Translations under genes and position numbers: made by a program
The notes under the pieces: generated by a model
The model's input: only the letters and a program-made list of their open reading frames with translations
The model's database searches: none
What the model was told of the DNA's origin: nothing
NCBI GenBank assembly: GCA_017454015.1
Contig: JAFTDW010000060.1
Coordinates: forward strand, 43,339 to 107,338
Origin: Bacteroidales bacterium
GTDB lineage: Bacteria > Bacteroidota > Bacteroidia > Bacteroidales > P3
Reading direction: 5' to 3'
DNA length: 64,000 nt
In this document: in pieces, positions 35,128-43,534 of the stretch
Layout of the letters: every line of letters starts with the position of its first letter
Numbering within the stretch: the first letter of the stretch is position 1

Positions 35128-37539
35128 TTAGAAGTCGAAACCGAGGCTGGCGTAAAAACCTACACTGTTGTCAATGGAGCACCAATGCACGTTGGCCCCG
35201 AGCGGACCAACTTTAGAATGGAAACCATACTGAAGGCCTACGGCATAGGCTGTTGGGTCGATGGTTGTGGTATATATAGCATTTGATTCCTGGAACGAGG
35301 CCGCGGTGAATGTTATAAAGCTCCGGTTGGCCAGGCGCAAACGGAAGTCGATATTGAACAGTCCCACACACTTCTTGGCAGCATACAGACCGTTGAAGCC
35401 AATAAACGGCACCTGCCCGTCGAAATAGCGGTTGCGCATCATGCCGCCCAGAAAGTTGGAATGTATAAATAGTATATCGTCGTCGGTGGGTATAGCCCTG
35501 AACCAAAAGGAGGGCGCTATGGCAAAGCGCTCACCCAAAGGGAACACAAGCCGTATGTCGGCTGCTATGCGGTGGTAGTAGGGACTGTCGTCCACACCAA
35601 ACGAGAAAGCCTTGTATGTGTAAGACAACCCATACGATGCACCGCGCAAGGGGAAATAGGAGTTGTCGAAAGTCTCGTAGCGGTAGCGCCCGAAGAACGA
35701 GGTGTGCAGACCTCCAACATCGAGTGTAGTACCATCCATCTCGCTGCTGAAGCGTAGGAAAGACACGTTGTCCAGTTCAACACCGAAACGAAGGAGTCCT
35801 TTGTGCCAACGCGCGCTGGCAAGGTACAACTGCGCGTTGCTGCTCCAAAGCTTGAGCTGTTCACTGCCGCGCCCGTCGGTAGGCGACCACCAGTCAACAT
35901 CACATCCGGTATAGCGAGTGCGGAGGTTGATGACAGCCATTGGTCCACGCAACGGCGAGAAAGAGGACTGCAGCTGCAAGTATGGGTTGTTTGCAATCTT
36001 GGCGGTCAAATTAACCTTGTGCTTATAGAGTTTGTGGGTGTTGAATCCGAGATTGAAAAGCAGCGACACAAACTCCTGCACATCGGCGCGCGCACTGAGG
36101 CTTACGCTGTGATGCATAGGGCCTTTTATGCAACGGAACACCAGCGGATAGGGCTCGTCGGAGCCGAGCAGCGAAAAACTCACCTGCTCGAAAGCGCCTG
36201 TTGCATAGATACGGCTTACACAATCTTCAATATCGCCGAGACCATATATACCCCCCGGTTCTATCTCAATGAGTTTGCGGAAATACACCTCTTCGCGTGG
36301 CGAGAGTCCCTCAAAACGCACCGATGCAATCTGAACCATAGTGCGCGAGATGTCGACAGCCGACGGGTGGTTGAGGTAGCGCGTGGCAGTGCCCACGGCC
36401 TTCTTGATACGTGCCAAACCATCGTGGGCACGGCTGGCAGCCTCGTAGCCACGGCTGATGATGGTGTCGATACTCTTGGAGTCGAAACTCATCATATTGA
36501 ACTCGTTGAGAGACGGGTGGATATACACATCGAGCTGTGAGAGGTTGTTGTCGTAGGCCTCTTTGTCAAGCAGGTTGATGTTCTGCATAAGCAGGTCTAC
36601 CACGCCTCCAAGGTCTTCATAACCTTTGGGAACATGCAGGTCGACACCTATAATCAAGTCGGCACCCATTGTACGGGCAATGTCCACAGGAAAGTTGTTG
36701 CGCGTGCCGCCGTCAACGAGTATCATGCCGTCGGTGCGCACTGGAGTGAAAAAGAACGGTATAGACATTGTGGAGCGCATCGCTGTGTTGATATAGCCCG
36801 AAGTCCAGTTCTTCTCCTTGAGGCTCACCATGTCGGCAGCCACACATACGTACGGTATCGGCAATTGGCTGAACGACATAGAGTCTTGGTATCCCACGGT
36901 GAGACTCGACAGCAAATTCTGCACATTGATGCCGCGCACCAAACCTTCGCCAGTCCCGGCGTTGCGCGATGCCCCGATAGGTCTCATGTGTTTTGCCTCC
37001 GAATTGTTCTCGTCGCCCTCTTTGAAATTGTCCACACCCTCACGCATCTGCGCCACAATCGACTTGGCCGAGAAGTAAAAAGGCAGGCTAAGGATGTATC
37101 GTTCCTTGTTCATTCGCTGATTGTAGGTCAGATGGGAAGGATCCACCTTGTCGCGCATGAGCACGTTCCAGTCAACGCCGCGGATTATCCTCTCTATGGA
37201 ATAGGCCGAATAGCCGAGCGAATAGAGACCGCCCACCAGTCCTCCCATGCTGGTACCCACCACCATGTCGACAGGTATCCCCTGCTCTTCCAGATACTTG
37301 AGCACACCAATATGGGCGGCGCCTTTGGCGCCGCCACCGGCAAGCACCACAGCCACAGTGGGGCGTGTCTTGCGTATCTCGGCCATGTGGGCACGCATCA
37401 CCACAGCTGCGGCAGAGTCGGCGGCAGGGTCAACGCTGCCAACCTGAGGCATTGTGTAGTGTCCCCTCTGCTGCGCCTTGAGCCCCCCCAGCGCAAGGAG
37501 CAGCAACAACAAAATACAGATGTGCCTATTTTGATGCAT
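35128..37539 (-). CDS. Patatin-like phospholipase fused to Omp85-type barrel (PlpD-like, type Vd)
   Basis: An 803-residue envelope protein. The signal peptide is 1-22. The patatin domain (about 60-310) has the oxyanion motif GGGAKG (68-73), nucleophile Ser97 in GTSMG and Asp276 in DGG, a complete Ser-Asp dyad. A POTRA-like module (about 400-480) and a C-terminal barrel ending in Phe follow. This matches patatin autotransporters of the type Vd class. It should act as an outer-membrane or surface lipase. It overlaps the mscS gene by 14 nt. Confidence 0.88.
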   Translation of the reverse strand: MHQNRHICILLLLLLALGGLKAQQRGHYTMPQVGSVDPAADSAAAVVMRAHMAEIRKTRPTVAVVLAGGGAKGAAHIGVLKYLEEQGIPVDMVVGTSMGGLVGGLYSLGYSAYSIERIIRGVDWNVLMRDKVDPSHLTYNQRMNKERYILSLPFYFSAKSIVAQMREGVDNFKEGDENNSEAKHMRPIGASRNAGTGEGLVRGINVQNLLSSLTVGYQDSMSFSQLPIPYVCVAADMVSLKEKNWTSGYINTAMRSTMSIPFFFTPVRTDGMILVDGGTRNNFPVDIARTMGADLIIGVDLHVPKGYEDLGGVVDLLMQNINLLDKEAYDNNLSQLDVYIHPSLNEFNMMSFDSKSIDTIISRGYEAASRAHDGLARIKKAVGTATRYLNHPSAVDISRTMVQIASVRFEGLSPREEVYFRKLIEIEPGGIYGLGDIEDCVSRIYATGAFEQVSFSLLGSDEPYPLVFRCIKGPMHHSVSLSARADVQEFVSLLFNLGFNTHKLYKHKVNLTAKIANNPYLQLQSSFSPLRGPMAVINLRTRYTGCDVDWWSPTDGRGSEQLKLWSSNAQLYLASARWHKGLLRFGVELDNVSFLRFSSEMDGTTLDVGGLHTSFFGRYRYETFDNSYFPLRGASYGLSYTYKAFSFGVDDSPYYHRIAADIRLVFPLGERFAIAPSFWFRAIPTDDDILFIHSNFLGGMMRNRYFDGQVPFIGFNGLYAAKKCVGLFNIDFRLRLANRSFITFTAASFQESNAIYTTTIDPTAYAVGLQYGFHSKVGPLGANVHWCSIDNSVGFYASLGFDF

Positions 37540-38527
37540 TGTGCACTGTAACTTGCGGGAACGGTATCTCTATGTTCCGCTCCATGAACTTGTTGTATAT
37601 ATTTTCCTTTATGCGCAGCCTTACAGTCCAATAGTCTTCGGTCTTTACCCACAGCCAGAGAGAGAAATCCACCGAGCTGTTGCCGAGATCCGTCACTGCA
37701 ATCTTGGGCAGCGGATCCTTGAGAATCAATTCGTCGGCATCGACAACCTCACGGAGTGTTTCGCGGGCCTCGTCGACATTAGTGCCGTAGGCAACACTCG
37801 CCACAACATCAAGACGTATAATATCCTCTTTCGTGTGGTTGATGAGCGACTTGGTGGCCAATTCGCTGTTTGGAATAATGATGATGCGCCCGTTAAACGG
37901 TTTCATGAAAGTGTGGAAAATCCGTATCTCTTTGATATAACCTTTGTAACTGCCGCACTCCACATAATCTCCAACCTTGAACGGCTTCATTAACAAGATA
38001 ATGACACCTCCTGCAAAATTCTGCAAGGTGCCTTGCAAAGCCATGCCAACCGCCAAGCCCATGGCACCGAGCAAGGCAATGAACGAAGTGGCCTTGATGC
38101 CGACGACATCCATGGCCATAATGATAATCATGGCCTTGAGCAGCACATCGACCAGCGAGCCGAGGAAAGTCTTGAGCGACGACTCCGCCCCGCGTTTGTC
38201 GAGCGACTTCTGGATAACCCTCCGCAGCATCTTGACCAGTTTCATACCCACCCAGAGTATAACAATGGCAACCAGCAGCTTGGGCACAAACTCCACAGAA
38301 AGTTTCACCAAAGCGGAGAGGGCATCCTTCACTATGGTGTTCTCACCTGTCACCACCTCTTTGAGGTCTGACAAACTTGTGAGATTGCTCAAACTGTCCT
38401 TTACGGCACTGGTGGTGCTGTCAATTGCAAGAAGTTTCTCGCCAAGCGGCCCCGCCGGCGCCGGAGGAGTGTTCTGAGTCGCTTGCGCAACAATAAGGGC
38501 ATTGGTGTTGTCGTCTAATAATAACAT
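37526..38527 (-). CDS. MscS-family mechanosensitive channel
   Basis: A 333-residue pressure-relief channel. An extra-cytoplasmic N-terminal segment (1-75) is followed by helices near 75-95, 125-145 and a pore helix around 145-175 (LLGAMGLAVGMALQGTLQNFAGG, the Gly/Ala-rich TM3). The beta domain with GDYVECGSYKGYIKEI and a C-terminal alpha/beta part complete the chain. It heads the minus-strand envelope operon, whose leader contains a GNRA-capped hairpin. Confidence 0.88.
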   Translation of the reverse strand: MLLLDDNTNALIVAQATQNTPPAPAGPLGEKLLAIDSTTSAVKDSLSNLTSLSDLKEVVTGENTIVKDALSALVKLSVEFVPKLLVAIVILWVGMKLVKMLRRVIQKSLDKRGAESSLKTFLGSLVDVLLKAMIIIMAMDVVGIKATSFIALLGAMGLAVGMALQGTLQNFAGGVIILLMKPFKVGDYVECGSYKGYIKEIRIFHTFMKPFNGRIIIIPNSELATKSLINHTKEDIIRLDVVASVAYGTNVDEARETLREVVDADELILKDPLPKIAVTDLGNSSVDFSLWLWVKTEDYWTVRLRIKENIYNKFMERNIEIPFPQVTVHNASK

Positions 38528-38583
38528 GATGATGTGTAGTTGTTTGTGTGATACTTGTTTTTTGTAAAATCAGAAAATCTTAA

Positions 38584-38599
38584 GAGCGGTTTCCCGCTC
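38584..38599 (-). promoter_or_regulatory. GAAA-tetraloop hairpin in the mscS leader
   Basis: On the minus strand the mRNA reads GAGCGG-GAAA-CCGCTC, a perfect 6-bp GC-rich stem closed by a GNRA tetraloop. It lies about 6 nt after the predicted transcription start and about 57 nt before the ATG. It is in the wrong place for a terminator of either neighbour, so an mRNA-stability or regulatory role is likely. Confidence 0.5.
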
Positions 38600-38610
38600 G
38601 TTTTAGTTTG

Positions 38611-38618
38611 CAAAAATA
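38611..38618 (-). promoter_or_regulatory. Putative -7 box for the mscS-patatin-CDF operon
   Basis: Reads TATTTTTG on the minus strand, an exact TAnnTTTG match. The leader to the mscS ATG would be about 80 nt. Confidence 0.5.
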
Positions 38619-38682
38619 CAATATTTATTGCGAATATCAATAAAAAAGTAATAAAAGCTTGTTTTAAACGTTAATAGAAATC

Positions 38683-39468
38683 ATGAAAATAAAAGACATA
38701 ACCCAATATCTCGACCAGCAGTTTCCTCCGGTCTACCAAGAGGACTACGACAACTCGGGGTTCCTTGTTGGCGACCTTGAGTCCGAATGCACCGGCGTAT
38801 TGGTCACTCTCGACGTAACCTCGGCGGTTGTGGCCGAGGCAATCCGCCTCGGCCACAACCTCATCGTATCACACCACCCTGTGATATTCTCAGGACTGAA
38901 ACGCATCACCACCCAAAGTACTACAGGTCAGCTTGTCATACAGCTCCTACGCCACGGCATATCGGTATACAGCGCACATACCAACCTCGACAATATGCTG
39001 TGCGGTGTCAATGGAGAGCTGGCGACAAAGCTCGGCATTGCCGATTGCCGCATATTGCACCCACAACAACCCTGCACACCCGATATAGGCGCAGGCATCA
39101 TTGGCAAACTCTGCAACCCCATGCCTGCCAGCGAGTTTCTTGCCCAAGTCAAGCAAACGCTCCATATCCCAGTGCTTCGCACCACCACTATATGCCGCGA
39201 CATGGTGAGCCGCATCGCTATATGCGGCGGAGCAGGCAGTTTCCTGATAGGCGACGCTATAGCTGCCAACGCCGACATATACCTCACGGGAGACCTAAAA
39301 TACCACGACTTCCAGCGTGCCGAAGGCCTGATTACAATGGCCGACATAGGCCATTTTGAGAGCGAGCAGTTCGCCCGCGAACTAATTTGCCGCTCCATTT
39401 CAGAAAAATTTCGTACCTTTGCATGCCGTATAGCCAACACAAGCACGGGCTTTGTTCGCTATATGTAG
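38683..39468 (+). CDS. Nif3-like dinuclear metal-centre protein
   Basis: A 261-residue member of the NIF3/YbgI family, hexameric rings with a two-metal site. Family motifs are VSHHPVIFSGLKRIT (near 64-78) and SAHTNLDN, with the C-terminal GDLKYHDFQRAEGL and HFESEQFARE. It is the short form without the inserted PII-like domain. The function is not established in bacteria. Its 3' end contains a possible promoter for the next gene. Confidence 0.85.
   Translation: MKIKDITQYLDQQFPPVYQEDYDNSGFLVGDLESECTGVLVTLDVTSAVVAEAIRLGHNLIVSHHPVIFSGLKRITTQSTTGQLVIQLLRHGISVYSAHTNLDNMLCGVNGELATKLGIADCRILHPQQPCTPDIGAGIIGKLCNPMPASEFLAQVKQTLHIPVLRTTTICRDMVSRIAICGGAGSFLIGDAIAANADIYLTGDLKYHDFQRAEGLITMADIGHFESEQFARELICRSISEKFRTFACRIANTSTGFVRYM
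39414..39421 (+). promoter_or_regulatory. Internal -7 box upstream of the zinc-ribbon gene
   Basis: TACCTTTG fits TAnnTTTG, lies inside the last codons of the Nif3-like gene, and is 89 nt before the ATG at 39510. It would let the zinc-ribbon gene be transcribed separately. Confidence 0.35.
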
Positions 39469-39509
39469 TTGTATTTTAGAATAATAAAACAATATATAAT
39501 AAATAGATT

Positions 39510-40340
39510 ATGGCAACAAAAAAGAGTTCTGCCAAAACAGCCGCGGCTGCCGAAGTCAGCCCCAACGTCAATGAATTTGTAAAACTTGATGTCGACGAGA
39601 TGGTCGAGAAACGCCTCGTTGCACTCTACACGCTGCAACGCGTCGACACCCAGATTGACCGCATCAAGATTATCCGTGGCGAGCTGCCGCAGGCCATACA
39701 GGACCTTGAAGACGAGATAGCGGGCCTTAACACCCGTGTTGACAATCTCACCGCCGACATCGAAGAGTGCGAGAGCGGCATCAAGACACGCAAAGGCGAA
39801 ATACTCGACCACGGCGAGATGATTAAGAAATACCAGAAGCAGCAGGACAACGTGCGTAACAACCGCGAGTACGAGGCTATCAACAAAGAAATTGAGTTCC
39901 AAGACCTTGAAATACAACTCTGCGAACGTAAGAACAAAGAGGCCAACGCCCGTATCAAAGACCTCACCCAACATATAGAGGCCGCCAAACTCCTGCTTGA
40001 AGGCCGCAACAAAGAGCTGCAAATCAAAAAAGACGAGCTCGACGACATCATCAAGGAGACCGAACGCGAAGAGGAACAGCTGCTCGCCAAATCCGAGGAA
40101 CAGTCTCAATTCATCGAAGACCGCTACCTTACCGCCTACCGCCGTATCCGCAACGCTGCCCGCAACGGCTTGGCAGTGGTCACTATCGACCGCGACGCTT
40201 GCGGCGGCTGCTTCAGCAAGATACCCCCTCAGCGCCAGACCGAGATACGCATGCACAAAAAGGTGATAGTGTGCGAACACTGCGGACGCATACTTGTCGA
40301 CAACGACATAGCCCAGAAGTCCGAGGCCAACATGAAATAA
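39510..40340 (+). CDS. Coiled-coil protein with C4 zinc ribbon (DUF164 family)
   Basis: A 276-residue, mostly alpha-helical protein. Residues 40-200 form a long charged coiled coil. The C-terminus holds the CGGC and CEHC pairs of a four-cysteine zinc ribbon (about 230-265). An Ala/Lys-rich disordered start (1-25) precedes it. This is the widespread C4-type zinc-ribbon family, proposed to bind nucleic acid. It follows Nif3, a pairing common in bacteria. Confidence 0.85.
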   Translation: MATKKSSAKTAAAAEVSPNVNEFVKLDVDEMVEKRLVALYTLQRVDTQIDRIKIIRGELPQAIQDLEDEIAGLNTRVDNLTADIEECESGIKTRKGEILDHGEMIKKYQKQQDNVRNNREYEAINKEIEFQDLEIQLCERKNKEANARIKDLTQHIEAAKLLLEGRNKELQIKKDELDDIIKETEREEEQLLAKSEEQSQFIEDRYLTAYRRIRNAARNGLAVVTIDRDACGGCFSKIPPQRQTEIRMHKKVIVCEHCGRILVDNDIAQKSEANMK

Positions 40341-40429
40341 CGGCTGCCGCCACAACAATTCCGCTATCCGCAGCACGTTGCCTCTTTGTCAATCTTTTGC
40401 GTCATAACGGACATTCGTTCAATTCCATT

Positions 40430-40491
40430 AGTCGTTTTCTGGCCGCGGCAGTGTAAACAAGTTTTCACTGCTCTTGCCAAACGAAAACGTT
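40430..40491 (-). repeat. Dispersed 62-bp structured repeat, copy 2 (inverted)
   Basis: Reverse-complement copy of the element at 15902-15963 with 6 differences in 62 bases. The outer CGTTTTC/GAAAACG and inner GCAGTG/CACTGC arms are all intact, and the changes cluster in the loop and junctions. It ends 22 nt before the hutH ATG at 40514. Confidence 0.75.
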
Positions 40492-40513
40492 CCACACGAA
40501 AAAAAACTCATAA

Positions 40514-42013
40514 ATGACCAAGACCCACAAAATATCGGCCGAGCGCCTCACCCTCGACCGCATTGCCGAGATTATCGACGGTCACGAGCAACTCGCCATT
40601 AGCAAAGAGGCCATGGCTCGCATCAAGAAGTGCCGCAGCTACCTCGACAAAAAGATGAAAAACCAGAAGGAGCCTATCTACGGCGTCACCACCGGCTTTG
40701 GCTCGCTATGCAACATATCCATCAGCAAGGAGCAGCTCAGCCAGCTGCAGCAAAACCTTGTGATGAGCCACGCCTGCGGCGTGGGCGACGAGGTGCCGCA
40801 GGAGATAGTGAAACTCATGCTGCTGCTCAAAGCCCAAAACCTCAGCTACGGCTTCAGCGGTGCCCAGCCCGAGACAGTGCAACGCCTCGTGGACTGCTAC
40901 AACAACGACATCCTTCCAATAGTCTACCAGCAAGGCTCCCTCGGCGCCAGCGGCGACCTCTGCCCCCTTGCCAACCTCTCGCTGCCAACAATACTCGGCA
41001 TTGGCGAGGTATACTACAAAGGCAAACGCACCGACGTTAAGAAAGTCTATAAAGCCATGGGCTGGAAGCCCATAGAGCTCAAGAGCAAAGAGGGTCTCGC
41101 ACTGCTCAACGGCACCCAGTTCATGAGCGCCTACGCTGTGTGGAACCTCCTCAAAGCACGCCGCCTCAGCCTGCAGGCCGACCTCATACTCTCCATGAGC
41201 CTCGACGCCTTCGACGGACGCATAGAGCCGTTCCTCGAAGCCCTGCATCTCGTGCGCCCGCACCGCGGACAACTGGAGACAGCAGCCAACGTGCGCCGCT
41301 TCCTCAAAGGCAGCAAGCTCATCGCCCGCCACAAAGAGCATGTTCAGGACCCCTACAGCTTCCGCTGCGCCCCGCAGGTGCACGGCGCCGCCAAAGACAC
41401 CATTGCATACGTCACCTCTGTGGTAGAGACCGAGATCAACAGCACCACCGACAACCCCGTGGTACTTCCCGATGAAGACATGGTTGTTAGCGGCGGCCAT
41501 TTCCACGGCGAGCCTCTGGCCATGGTGCTCGACTTCCTCGCCATAGCCGTCGCCGAACTTGGCAGCATCAGCGAACGCCGCACCTACCAGCTTATCGACG
41601 GCAAACGCGGCCTGCCCAGCTTCCTCGTGGCCAAGCCCGGACTCAACAGCGGCTTCATGATTCCGCAATATGCCGCAGCAAGCATAGTGAGCCAATCCAA
41701 ACAGCTCTGCACACCGGCAAGCGTCGACAGCATACCGTCGAGCCAAAACCAGGAAGACCTTGTGTCGATGGGAGCCAACGCTGCCACCAAATGCTACAAG
41801 GTAGTTGAAAACACAGAGCGTGTGCTGGCCATAGAGCTCTTCAACGCAGCCCAGGCCCTCGAGTTCCGCCGCCCCCTCAAGAGCAGCGCCACCATCGAGA
41901 AACTGCTCAAAGACTACCGCAAGAAAGTCAACTTCGTGGATGTCGACGAGGTGATGTTCACCCATATCCACGACTCCGTCCGCTTCCTGCAGGAGCAGAC
42001 ACTCCCTGAATAA
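40514..42013 (+). CDS. hutH: Histidine ammonia-lyase
   Basis: Deaminates histidine to urocanate, first step of histidine use. The 499 residues contain the self-cyclising Ala-Ser-Gly triad that forms the MIO cofactor (145-147 in GSLGASGDLCPLANLS) and the Tyr56 region YGVTTGFG. HAL-specific SQNQEDLVSMG is in the second half, supporting HAL over PAL/TAL. No hutU, hutI or hutG is adjacent. The dispersed structured repeat lies directly upstream and a strong terminator follows. Confidence 0.93.
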   Translation: MTKTHKISAERLTLDRIAEIIDGHEQLAISKEAMARIKKCRSYLDKKMKNQKEPIYGVTTGFGSLCNISISKEQLSQLQQNLVMSHACGVGDEVPQEIVKLMLLLKAQNLSYGFSGAQPETVQRLVDCYNNDILPIVYQQGSLGASGDLCPLANLSLPTILGIGEVYYKGKRTDVKKVYKAMGWKPIELKSKEGLALLNGTQFMSAYAVWNLLKARRLSLQADLILSMSLDAFDGRIEPFLEALHLVRPHRGQLETAANVRRFLKGSKLIARHKEHVQDPYSFRCAPQVHGAAKDTIAYVTSVVETEINSTTDNPVVLPDEDMVVSGGHFHGEPLAMVLDFLAIAVAELGSISERRTYQLIDGKRGLPSFLVAKPGLNSGFMIPQYAAASIVSQSKQLCTPASVDSIPSSQNQEDLVSMGANAATKCYKVVENTERVLAIELFNAAQALEFRRPLKSSATIEKLLKDYRKKVNFVDVDEVMFTHIHDSVRFLQEQTLPE

Positions 42014-42039
42014 TACCTAAGACACACCATTTAATGTAG

Positions 42040-42079
42040 GAGCGGCGGCCGAGAAAACTCGGCCGCCGCTCTTCTTTTA
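42040..42079 (+). terminator. Strong rho-independent terminator of hutH
   Basis: A perfect 14-bp GC-rich stem (GAGCGGCGGCCGAG / CTCGGCCGCCGCTC) with an AAAA loop, followed by TTCTTTT. Confidence 0.9.
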
Positions 42080-42095
42080 CCCTCAAAATACCCCT

Positions 42096-42144
42096 CTATA
42101 CTCGGCGGAATCTCTGTTTTTTGACCACTTTCTGCCGAGTATAG
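42096..42144. repeat. Long-armed inverted repeat between hutH and apt
   Basis: CTATACTCGGC (42096-42106) and GCCGAGTATAG (42134-42144) are perfect 11-bp complements around a 27-nt loop, followed by GGGCTATTTTT. It lies past the hutH terminator and about 155 nt before apt, so neither gene needs it as a terminator. It could be a leader element of apt, a transcript of its own or a repeat. Confidence 0.5.
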
Positions 42145-42253
42145 GGCTATTTTTCCACTTTCCAACACTTTTCAAATCGTCTTTTGGCGTGCGTGATTAT
42201 TCATGTTGTTTAAGTTTTTTTTATAGGTTTGTGTTTATTTGGCGAATTTTATG

Positions 42254-42261
42254 TACCTTTG
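42254..42261 (+). promoter_or_regulatory. Putative -7 box for apt
   Basis: TACCTTTG fits TAnnTTTG, 40 nt before the ATG at 42301. Confidence 0.55.
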
Positions 42262-42300
42262 CATTAGATATTAAATATAATTGATAAATATTATAATACT

Positions 42301-42876
42301 ATGTTTGAGAATATTGTAAAGCATTACTTAAACTTCCCCATTAAGGGCATAGACTTTATTGACGTGCTACCTTTGCTGCAGGACAAGGCGGCGTTCAACC
42401 AACTTACAGGCGAACTGTGCCGACTGGTAACGACTCCCAATGTGGTGACCATGGAGGCCCGCGGTTTTCTGTTCGCCACACCGCTGCTAACCAATAGCAG
42501 CCATGTGCAGACCATAGTGCCTCTGCGCAAGAAAGGCAAGCTGCCCTTCGCCGAAGGCGACCTGCGAGCCGTAACCATTGAAAAGGAATATGGACAGGAT
42601 CAGATGTACTACCGCCTGAGCGACCTTGCCACCTGCCGCACCAATGGCGACGTTGTGGAAGTGACCTTGCTCGACGACCTGCTGGCCACCGGCGGCACAG
42701 CTATTGGCATGGCCGAAAGCCTTAACAAAGAGAGGGTTGTCATTGATGGTCGTGAATACAAAATCCATGTCAAAGAGTTTGTTTTCATAGTAGAGCTCTC
42801 CAACCTGCCAGGCAAGAGCCGTCTGGAACCAATAGCTCCTGTGAAGTCAATAATATCGGTTGCCGAGAATATCTGA
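42301..42876 (+). CDS. apt: Adenine phosphoribosyltransferase-like purine salvage enzyme
   Basis: Transfers PRPP ribose-phosphate onto a purine base, probably adenine. The 191 residues have EARGFLFATPLL (purine-binding loop), LRKKGKLP and a PRPP loop EVTLLDDLLATGGTAIG near 118-134. The flexible hood resembles adenine more than xanthine enzymes, but specificity is not proven. It is convergent with hpt across about 110 nt that carry only a small TACTGAT/ATCAGTA hairpin. Confidence 0.88.
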   Translation: MFENIVKHYLNFPIKGIDFIDVLPLLQDKAAFNQLTGELCRLVTTPNVVTMEARGFLFATPLLTNSSHVQTIVPLRKKGKLPFAEGDLRAVTIEKEYGQDQMYYRLSDLATCRTNGDVVEVTLLDDLLATGGTAIGMAESLNKERVVIDGREYKIHVKEFVFIVELSNLPGKSRLEPIAPVKSIISVAENI

Positions 42877-42985
42877 GTTTTCTCACCACCAACCAACAAC
42901 ACAAATCCCTGCAGAACGAGCATATATCGTCCTGATTTCTACTGATTATTCGTGTATATCAGTAAAATACGTGCTCAGTATATTT

Positions 42986-43531
42986 TCACTCGTCGAGGAT
43001 GTAAATGTCGCGGTACATCCGCCCTACCCCGTCGTAGTCAAGCCCATATCCAACGATGAACTCGTTGGATATTTCTTTTCCAACGTAGTCGACCTTGAAA
43101 TCCTTCTGGAAACTGCCGGGTTTGAACATCAGCGTGCAAACCCTCACACTTGCCGGTTCGAGTGCCGCAAGTTCTTTGAGCATGCCTTCCATCGATATAC
43201 CTGTATCGACAATATCTTCGATTATAAGCACATGACGACCTCGGCAAATGTCTGGGAAACGTAACGAGGCTTTGAGCTGGCCAGTTGAGTGCATGCCCTC
43301 GTAAGAGGTGTAGCGCACAAACGAGATTCTGGCGTCGAAGTCGAGTTCGCGCGTGATATCGGCGGCAAAAAGGTAGCTGCCGGTAAGCACAGGGCATACC
43401 ACCACGTCGAGACCTTTCATGTCGGCACTGATCCTACCGGCAAGGCTTTTCACTATGCCGCGCAGTTCCTCGGCGTCGATATAACGGCGGAAACGCCGTC
43501 CGTTTAGTTCTATAAAATCCTGAGTATCCAT
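42986..43531 (-). CDS. hpt: Hypoxanthine-guanine phosphoribosyltransferase
   Basis: Salvages hypoxanthine and guanine with PRPP. The 181 residues contain the PRPP motif VLIIEDIVDTGISMEGML (near 98-115) and the base-contacting VGYGLDYDGVGRMYRDIYIL at the C-terminus. It is the last gene of the pyrE-SRPBCC-FGE-hpt unit, 3 nt after the FGE-like gene. Confidence 0.92.
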   Translation of the reverse strand: MDTQDFIELNGRRFRRYIDAEELRGIVKSLAGRISADMKGLDVVVCPVLTGSYLFAADITRELDFDARISFVRYTSYEGMHSTGQLKASLRFPDICRGRHVLIIEDIVDTGISMEGMLKELAALEPASVRVCTLMFKPGSFQKDFKVDYVGKEISNEFIVGYGLDYDGVGRMYRDIYILDE

Positions 43532-43534
43532 AAC

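Noticed and set aside
38584-38599. Terminator of a neighbouring gene
   Set aside because: It lies between divergent genes, downstream of neither.
40706-41971. 421-residue minus-strand open frame opposite hutH
   Set aside because: High-GC third positions of hutH keep the antisense frame open. Composition is Ala/Val/Glu-rich without motifs.
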